Shown here: positions 6,072 through 10,969 of the stretch, in pieces
Numbering within the stretch: position 1 is the stretch's first letter
Layout of the letters: every line of letters starts with the position of its first letter
Notes under the pieces: generated by a model
Database searches by the model: none
Told to the model about the DNA's origin: nothing
Seen by the model: only the letters and a program-made list of their open reading frames with translations
Assembly: GCA_948745425.1 (NCBI GenBank)
Contig: CAPZDM010000055.1
Location: 1 to 10,969, forward strand
Reading direction: 5' to 3'
Source of the DNA: an uncultured Clostridia bacterium
GTDB taxonomy: Bacteria > Bacillota > Clostridia > TANB77 > CAG-508
Length of the DNA: 10,969 nucleotides
Program-made: the position numbers and the translations under genes

Positions 6072-7611
6072 ATTTTGCATATTCTATTGCTCTTGCTTCT
6101 CTTATTACATTAACCTTTATTTGTCCTGGATATTCCATTTCACTTTCAACACGTTTTGCTATATCACGTGCCATTAATGTCATTTCAGCTTCTGATACTT
6201 TCTCTGGTTTTACAATTATTCTTACTTCACGTCCAGCTTGAATAGCATAAGACTTATCAACACCTTCAAAAGAATCTGCTATTTCTTCTAATTTTTCTAG
6301 TCTCTTTATGTATGCTTCTAATGTTTCTCTTCTAGCTCCTGGTCTTGATGCAGAAATCGCATCAGCAGCTTGTACTAATACTGCCTCTAAAGTCATAGGT
6401 TCAACATCGCCATGATGTGCTTGTACAGCATTTATTACTAATTCATTTTCCTTGAATTTTTTAAGTACATCCACACCAATTTCAACATGTGTTCCCTCCA
6501 TATCGTGGTCTAATGCTTTTCCTATATCATGTAATAGTCCTGCTCTAGCTGCACGTTTAGCATCTAATCCTAATTCTTCAGCCATAATTCTTGCAAGGTT
6601 TGATACCTCAATAGAATGATTTAATACATTTTGACCATAGCTTGTTCTGTACTTTAATTTACCAATAAGCTTTATAATTTCTGAATTTAATCCAATTACC
6701 CCAGTTTCAAGAGTTGCTCTTTCTCCTTCTGATTTAATTGTAGCAGACACTTCTTCTTTTGCCTTTTCTACTGTTTCTTCTATTTTTGCTGGATGAATTC
6801 TTCCGTCTTCAATTAATTTTTCTAGAGCAATTTTAGCAACTTCTCTTCTTAATGAATCAAATCCTGATATAACAACAGCCTCTGGAGTATCATCTATTAT
6901 CAAATCTATTCCAGTTAATGTCTCTAATGCCTTAATATTTCTTCCTTCACGACCTATAATTCTTCCTTTCATATCATCATTTGGAAGAGCAACTATTGAC
7001 ACTGTAGTCTCTGCTGTATGATCTGCTGCACATTTTTGAACTGTATATGTTAATATCTCTTTTGCCTTTTGGTTTGCTTCTTCTTTAATCTGCATATCCA
7101 TTTCTTTAAGTAAATTTGCTTTTTCAAGTTTTAATTGTTTTTCCATTTCTGTTAATAACATTGTTTTTGCATCTTCTTGTGATAATTTAGAAATTTTTTC
7201 TAGTTCTGAAATTTTCTTTTCTTCTAATTCCTCTAAATTCTTTTTCTGATTTTCAACATCTTGTGATTTCTTTTCTAAATCTTTTTCTTTTTGCTCGAAA
7301 TTTTCTGTTCTTCTTTCAATATTTTCTTCTCTTTTTGTAATTCTTGCTTCTTTAGCATTTAAATCGCCTGTTCTTTGTCTAATCTCCTTTTCTAAGTCTT
7401 CTTTGGCATGAATTATTTCCTCTTTTGCCTTAAAAACTTCTTCTTTTTTTATTGTTTCTGCTTCTTTCTTTGCTAAATCTAATATTCTTTTTGCTTCTCC
7501 TTCTGCTCCTTGTACCTTAGATTCTGCTATTTTTTTTCTAATTAATACTCCTGTTGGAATAAAAATTATTGCTGAGATTATAAGAGTGGCGATTATGGCA
7601 ATTATTTCCAT
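6070..7611 (-). CDS. rny: Ribonuclease Y
   Basis: RNase Y is the membrane-anchored endoribonuclease that starts mRNA decay in many Firmicutes and acts on 5'-monophosphorylated RNA and riboswitch-terminated leaders. Numbered from the ATG at 7617, the protein shows an N-terminal membrane helix (about 4-25), a long charged coiled coil (about 30-190), a KH RNA-binding domain with GRIIGREGRNIK (218-229), and an HD domain with LLHDIGK (361-367; metal ligands H363, D364) and AHHGD (400-404). The C-terminal RNase Y region follows. All parts are intact and the length matches the family (about 513-520 aa). Two ATGs compete: 7617 and 7611. GAGGA (7618-7622) touches the first but lies 6 nt from the second, so I choose 7611 (513 aa); choosing 7617 would add two residues. 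It has a strong promoter and its own terminator, and precedes ymdB and spoVS. Confidence 0.96.
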   Translation of the reverse strand: MEIIAIIATLIISAIIFIPTGVLIRKKIAESKVQGAEGEAKRILDLAKKEAETIKKEEVFKAKEEIIHAKEDLEKEIRQRTGDLNAKEARITKREENIERRTENFEQKEKDLEKKSQDVENQKKNLEELEEKKISELEKISKLSQEDAKTMLLTEMEKQLKLEKANLLKEMDMQIKEEANQKAKEILTYTVQKCAADHTAETTVSIVALPNDDMKGRIIGREGRNIKALETLTGIDLIIDDTPEAVVISGFDSLRREVAKIALEKLIEDGRIHPAKIEETVEKAKEEVSATIKSEGERATLETGVIGLNSEIIKLIGKLKYRTSYGQNVLNHSIEVSNLARIMAEELGLDAKRAARAGLLHDIGKALDHDMEGTHVEIGVDVLKKFKENELVINAVQAHHGDVEPMTLEAVLVQAADAISASRPGARRETLEAYIKRLEKLEEIADSFEGVDKSYAIQAGREVRIIVKPEKVSEAEMTLMARDIAKRVESEMEYPGQIKVNVIREARAIEYAK

Positions 7612-7617
7612 ATTCAT

Positions 7618-7622
7618 TCCTC
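7618..7622 (-). promoter_or_regulatory. Ribosome binding site that decides the rny start
   Basis: GAGGA on the minus strand directly abuts the ATG at 7617 (no spacer) but is 6 nt from the in-frame ATG at 7611. Normal spacing therefore favours the second ATG. Confidence 0.6.
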
Positions 7623-7703
7623 TTTTCTATTAAATTTTCAATGTTCAGATAATATATATAATTAATATTTTTATTAATTTGGAATATATTTAACCTAGTA
7701 TAT

Positions 7704-7732
7704 ATTTTATATTTAATATCGCCAACTGTCAA
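7704..7732 (-). promoter_or_regulatory. Sigma-A promoter of rny
   Basis: On the minus strand TTGACA (7732-7727) is a perfect -35 and TAAAAT (7709-7704) a five-of-six -10, with a 17-nt spacer. An overlapping TATAAA is offset by two bases. Transcription would start near 7697, giving a leader of about 86 nt. The leader contains an AT-only palindrome (7660-7679, 8-bp stem, 4-nt loop). The promoter starts only 14 nt after the copZ stop, with no terminator between, so some copper-operon read-through into rny is possible. Confidence 0.75.
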
Positions 7733-7746
7733 GTATTTTTTTTATT

Positions 7747-7962
7747 TTATAATACAATGTATCCTAAATTCTCTATTGTCTCTTTTAAAATATTATCATC
7801 AATTTCTGATTTTAATATAATCTCTGCTCTTTTTTCTTCAAGATTTACTTTTACTGATTTAACTTCTTTTATCTGTTTTAATGCATCTTCTACCTTTTTT
7901 GCACAATGCATACAGTGCATTCCATCTATTGATATTGTTTTTGTTATTTTTTCTCCAAACAT
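7747..7962 (-). CDS. copZ: Heavy-metal-associated domain protein, CopZ-like copper chaperone
   Basis: This small cytosolic protein (71 aa from the ATG) is a single HMA domain with the metal-binding motif GMHCMHC (G14-C20), the beta-alpha-beta-beta-alpha-beta pattern, and a C-terminal LGY segment typical of CopZ. The family hands Cu(I) to CopA and buffers copper. The ATG at 7962 comes one base after the copA stop (TAG, 7966-7964), with GAGG (7974-7971) inside the last copA codons 8 nt upstream. This gives translational coupling. A GTG at 7971 in the same frame would add three residues but has no spacer for a ribosome binding site, so I reject it. The two extra residues in the motif (His, Met next to Cys) suit a soft metal. 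Mercury or another soft metal is possible, but the copA neighbour makes copper far more likely. Confidence 0.9.
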   Translation of the reverse strand: MFGEKITKTISIDGMHCMHCAKKVEDALKQIKEVKSVKVNLEEKRAEIILKSEIDDNILKETIENLGYIVL

Positions 7963-7963
7963 C

Positions 7964-10183
7964 CTATTCACCTCTTTCTAATTTTATATATTTTAGTCTT
8001 AATGCATTTAATATTACTGTAAAACTACTAAGTATCATAGTAAATCCAGCTATCATAGGATTTATAGATATTCCAATAGGTCTTAGTAATCCCATTGAAA
8101 TTGGTATCATTAAACTATTATAGAAAAATGCCCAAAATAAATTTTGTTTTATATTTCTTATTGTTTTTCTACTAATGTTTATTAAGTCTAATATCTTATT
8201 TAAATCATCTTTCATTAAAATAACATCTGAAGAATCCATAGCTATATCTGTCCCACTATTTACACTCACTCCAATATCAGCATTTGCTAGTGCTGGACTA
8301 TCATTTATCCCATCTCCACACATCATTACTCTCTTATTTTCAGCTTTTAATTTCTTTATGACTTCAGCTTTTTCTGATGGTAAAACATTTGAAATTATAT
8401 TTGATATTCCTATACTTTTTGCTATGATAGTTGCTGTTTCGTTATTATCACCTGTTAACATTATAGTTTCTATTTTGTTTTTATTTAATTTTTCTATAAC
8501 TGATTTTGCATTTTCTCTTACAATATCATTCACTCCAATAATCGCAATTATACTCTTTTCCTTTATTACATATATAATACTATTTCCTGTTTCTGCTAGC
8601 TTTCTTTCATCTTCTAAATGATTATTCTCTACTTCAAATAGATTTAATATTTTTGCATTCCCTAAAACTAATTCTTCTCTATCTATTTTTCCAGTAATTC
8701 CATATCCACTTATACTTTTGAAATCTTCTATTTGTAGTGTTTCAATTTTGTTTTCTTTTAGATAATTTACAAATGCTTTGCTTATTGGATGAGTAGATTT
8801 TGCTTCTATACTTCCTACAAGTTTTATAATTTCTCTATCTTCTAAATCACTATAATTAAAAATATTTGCTATCTTTAAATTTCCATAAGTTAATGTTCCT
8901 GTCTTATCAAATACTATTGTATTTATTTTTTCTGCATTTTCTAATATTTCACTTTTCTTAACTAATATTCCATTACTTGCACATATTCCTTCACTTACTA
9001 CTATTGCAAGTGGTGTTGCTAAACCAAGTGCACATGGACATGCAACTACTAAAATAGTTACAAATGTATTTATTGCTTCATTGAAAGTAAATCCTAATAT
9101 TAGATATATTATAAAAGTTAAAATAGCAAGAATAATAACAATTGGTACAAAGTATCCACTTACTCTATCTGCTATTTTTGCTATAGGTGCTTTTGTATTT
9201 GTTGCTTCTACAACTAATCTGACGATTTCAGATATTGTAGATTCCTTTCCTATTTTTTCTGCTTTATATTCTAAATATCCATCATAGTTAATACTTCCTG
9301 CAATAACCTTATTTCCTATACTTTTACTAATTGGCTTGCTTTCACCTGTTATAAATGTTTCATCTAAATGCGCTTTTCCTTCTACAATTTCTCCATCTAC
9401 TGCGATTTTATCTCCAGCATGAGAGATGACTATGTCTCCTTTTTTTATTTCATCAATTGTAACTTCTTTTTCTTTTCCCTCTACTTTTATAATGGCACTA
9501 TTAGGAGTAATTTGAACTAGTTTTTTTATTGCCTCTTTTGTTTTATCTTTACTAATTCCATCAACATATCTACCTAGTTTTATAAAAAATATGACAATAG
9601 CAGCTGATTCAAAGTACAAACTTTCTACATAAGTATGTTTTCCACTACAAACCATTATCATTCCATATATGCTATATATATAACTACTAAGAACTCCTAT
9701 CATAACTAAAGTATCCATATTGGGTGCTCTATGGAATAAATTCTTTATACCATTTTTTATTATATCAAATCCATACATCAAAAATGCTGTAGTTAGAATA
9801 AATAAAACTATTGTATATATTATTGGATTTTTATGCATATTCAATATATCTATTATTGGTAATCCCATCATATGGCCCATTGAAATATATAATAAGATAA
9901 CTGCTAATACTCCAAATATAATAAATTTTAGTTTTTCTCCTTTATTATTCTTCTCTTCTATTTCGTTATTATAAATTCCTAAACTTTTGAAACCTGCTTC
10001 TTTTACAAAGCCTTCTATCTTTTTTTGATTTAAAATATTTTCATCAAATTCAATTAAAGCATTTGCCATTACTAAGTTTACGCTTGCACTATTTATTCCT
10101 TTTTGCTTGTTTAAATATTTTTCTAATCCATTTGAGCAAGCACTACAACTCATACCATCTATTTTTAATATTATTTTTTTCAT
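7964..10183 (-). CDS. copA: Copper-exporting P1B-type ATPase
   Basis: This inner-membrane pump (739 aa) exports Cu(I) using ATP. It has one N-terminal HMA domain with GMSCSAC (10-16), then membrane helices from about 85. The actuator loop carries TGES (279-282). The transport-site helix has CPC (382-384). The P-domain has DKTGT (426-430, phosphorylated D426), TGDN (577-580) and GDGIND (623-628), and the N-domain has the HP pair (465-466) and GYG (493-495). Y688-N689 in the penultimate helix and M716...SS (719-720) in the last helix are the Cu(I)-site signature (subgroup P1B-1), which argues against Cd/Zn/Pb pumps. GGAGG (10188-10192) lies 4 nt before the ATG. It forms an operon with the chaperone that follows at a one-base gap. 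Only one HMA domain is present, where Bacillus CopA has two. No csoR or copY lies in the window, so its regulator is elsewhere. Confidence 0.96.
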   Translation of the reverse strand: MKKIILKIDGMSCSACSNGLEKYLNKQKGINSASVNLVMANALIEFDENILNQKKIEGFVKEAGFKSLGIYNNEIEEKNNKGEKLKFIIFGVLAVILLYISMGHMMGLPIIDILNMHKNPIIYTIVLFILTTAFLMYGFDIIKNGIKNLFHRAPNMDTLVMIGVLSSYIYSIYGMIMVCSGKHTYVESLYFESAAIVIFFIKLGRYVDGISKDKTKEAIKKLVQITPNSAIIKVEGKEKEVTIDEIKKGDIVISHAGDKIAVDGEIVEGKAHLDETFITGESKPISKSIGNKVIAGSINYDGYLEYKAEKIGKESTISEIVRLVVEATNTKAPIAKIADRVSGYFVPIVIILAILTFIIYLILGFTFNEAINTFVTILVVACPCALGLATPLAIVVSEGICASNGILVKKSEILENAEKINTIVFDKTGTLTYGNLKIANIFNYSDLEDREIIKLVGSIEAKSTHPISKAFVNYLKENKIETLQIEDFKSISGYGITGKIDREELVLGNAKILNLFEVENNHLEDERKLAETGNSIIYVIKEKSIIAIIGVNDIVRENAKSVIEKLNKNKIETIMLTGDNNETATIIAKSIGISNIISNVLPSEKAEVIKKLKAENKRVMMCGDGINDSPALANADIGVSVNSGTDIAMDSSDVILMKDDLNKILDLINISRKTIRNIKQNLFWAFFYNSLMIPISMGLLRPIGISINPMIAGFTMILSSFTVILNALRLKYIKLERGE

Positions 10184-10213
10184 TATACCTCCATATACTC
10201 AATTCATTTTAAT

Positions 10214-10242
10214 AGTATACCGCGATTTATATTTATTTACAA
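10214..10242 (-). promoter_or_regulatory. Promoter of copA-copZ, possibly with an operator
   Basis: On the minus strand TTGTAA (10242-10237) and TATACT (10219-10214) are separated by 17 nt. Transcription should start near 10207, leaving a leader of about 24 nt. The spacer end and -10 contain CGCGGTATAC, the only GC-rich patch in this AT-rich gap, which may be a regulator contact. It does not match the CopY box (TACANNTGTA), and I see no clear CsoR-type palindrome with runs of C and G. Confidence 0.6.
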
Positions 10243-10270
10243 TATTTTATATTATTTTTTTCCTTTTCTA

Positions 10271-10299
10271 TTGAATTAATTATTCTTTTGATATATTAT
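10271..10299 (+). promoter_or_regulatory. Candidate promoter of the DUF4912 gene
   Basis: TTGAAT (10271-10276) and TATTAT (10294-10299) are 17 nt apart, and an exact TATAAT overlaps at 10299-10304 with a weaker -35. Transcription would start about 35 nt before the ATG, followed by AAGGAGGA at 10325-10332. The surrounding DNA is almost pure A and T, so the exact boxes are uncertain, but a promoter must lie in this divergent gap. Confidence 0.45.
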
Positions 10300-10341
10300 A
10301 TAATATATTTTAATATACTTTACTAAGGAGGAAGCAAAATA

Positions 10342-10969
10342 ATGCCAAGAACTGCAAAAAAAGAAACAATAGATGATTCTATAAAGGATAAAAGTTCAAA
10401 GAAAACTACTACTAAAAAAAACAAAGTAGTTTCTTCTAAAAATAATAAGAGCACAAAAAACACTAGTAGAAAAACTTCAACTACATCAAAAAAAGTTACA
10501 ACTAAAAAGGCTTCTAATTCTACAAAGTCTACTACAAAGAAGAATTCTACTAAATCTTCTAAAACAATCTCAAATGCTACTTCTACTGTTTTAGAATATT
10601 ATGACTTACCTTATAGATATAATCAAACATTAGTAAGAATTTTAGCTCAAACCCCTTTTACATTATTCGTATACTGGGATATTTCTGATATAGATAGAAA
10701 AAACTTTATAGAAAAATTTGGTGAAGATTTCTTTTATAAAACAAGACCTGTTTTACTTATTCATAACAAAACAAGAGATAATTACTTTGAAGTTGAAATC
10801 AATGATTTTGCTAATAGTTGGTATCTTCGTATGCAAGAACCAAATTGTGAATATGAAATAGAACTTGGAAGAAAAAATATTGAAAACCCATCTCAATATG
10901 TGTATCTTTCTTCTTCTAATGAATTAGTTTCTCCTAATGACCATGTATTATTTGAAGAAACAGATTTTA
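10342..10969 (+). CDS. DUF4912 domain protein with basic low-complexity N-terminus, 3' end cut off
   Basis: The reading frame is open from the ATG to the right edge (209 codons plus one base) with no stop, so the C-terminus is missing. AAGGAGGA (10325-10332) lies 9 nt upstream. Residues about 5-80 are almost only Lys, Ser, Thr and Asn in short irregular repeats (TTTKK, TSRK, STKS), strongly basic and surely disordered. From 85 the sequence becomes globular: YYDLPYRYN (86-94), LFVYWDI (108-114), WYLRM (160-164), YEIELG (171-176) and SSNELVSPND (191-200). This pattern fits DUF4912, a family of unknown function. In some Clostridia, as I recall, these genes sit beside GH57-type glucan branching enzymes, which would suggest glycogen metabolism. 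The next gene to the right cannot be seen. There is no signal peptide. The basic tail might bind nucleic acid or polyanionic surfaces; that is speculation. Confidence 0.82.
   Translation, partial: MPRTAKKETIDDSIKDKSSKKTTTKKNKVVSSKNNKSTKNTSRKTSTTSKKVTTKKASNSTKSTTKKNSTKSSKTISNATSTVLEYYDLPYRYNQTLVRILAQTPFTLFVYWDISDIDRKNFIEKFGEDFFYKTRPVLLIHNKTRDNYFEVEINDFANSWYLRMQEPNCEYEIELGRKNIENPSQYVYLSSSNELVSPNDHVLFEETDF

Noticed and set aside
7660..7679. AT-only palindrome in the rny leader as a terminator or regulatory element
   Set aside because: An 8-bp stem of A/T pairs only is weak and expected by chance in this composition; no U-tract or conserved context supports it.
7538..7732. A 64-codon minus-strand frame overlapping the start of rny
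   Set aside because: It begins in the rny promoter and runs out of frame into the rny coding region. Its composition is rich in N, I and Y as in random AT DNA, and it has no ribosome binding site.
7963..7971. GTG start for copZ at 7971, adding three residues
   Set aside because: The only Shine-Dalgarno sequence directly touches the GTG, while it is 8 nt from the ATG at 7962.
8175..8621. A 148-codon plus-strand frame inside copA
   Set aside because: It is wholly antisense to the conserved P-domain of copA and is made of Phe/Ile/Ser typical of a shadow frame.

Overview
The window is very AT-rich throughout. It carries strong AGGAGG-type ribosome binding sites, near-consensus TTGACA/TATAAT promoters and a full-length spoVS. 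Together these point to a low-GC, probably endospore-forming member of the Bacillota, most likely a Clostridia-type anaerobe. Species cannot be told from the sequence. Eight complete genes lie on the minus strand, and one partial gene on the plus strand leaves through the right edge.

Read in the direction of minus-strand transcription (right to left): (1) 10183-7747, a copper-export pair, copA (Cu+ P1B-ATPase) and a CopZ-like chaperone starting one base after the copA stop. (2) 7732-4701, the RNA-decay and developmental trio rny (RNase Y), ymdB (phosphodiesterase) and spoVS, each with its own promoter signals; a terminator follows rny and another follows spoVS. (3) 4684-60, a probable four-gene operon, thiN, recD2, an unnamed P-loop protein with an Asp23-like tail, and cmk. 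It is driven by a perfect consensus promoter and ends in a GC-rich hairpin just after the cmk stop. (4) 50-1, GC-richer sequence whose reverse complement reads like the 5' end of a group IIC intron, placed a few bases behind the cmk hairpin, as class C introns usually are. The intron body lies outside the window.

Divergent from copA, on the plus strand from 10342, is a DUF4912 protein with a long Lys/Ser/Thr-rich leader; its C-terminus is cut by the window edge.

Functionally this is mostly a housekeeping segment: nucleotide metabolism (cmk), thiamine cofactor activation (thiN), DNA repair helicase (recD2), mRNA turnover (rny), the YmdB/SpoVS developmental pair, and copper detoxification. The least understood parts are the P-loop/Asp23-like protein, the DUF4912 protein, and the intron boundary at the left edge. 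I see no CRISPR array, tRNA, rRNA, prophage or defence locus. No intergenic stretch exceeds about 205 bases.
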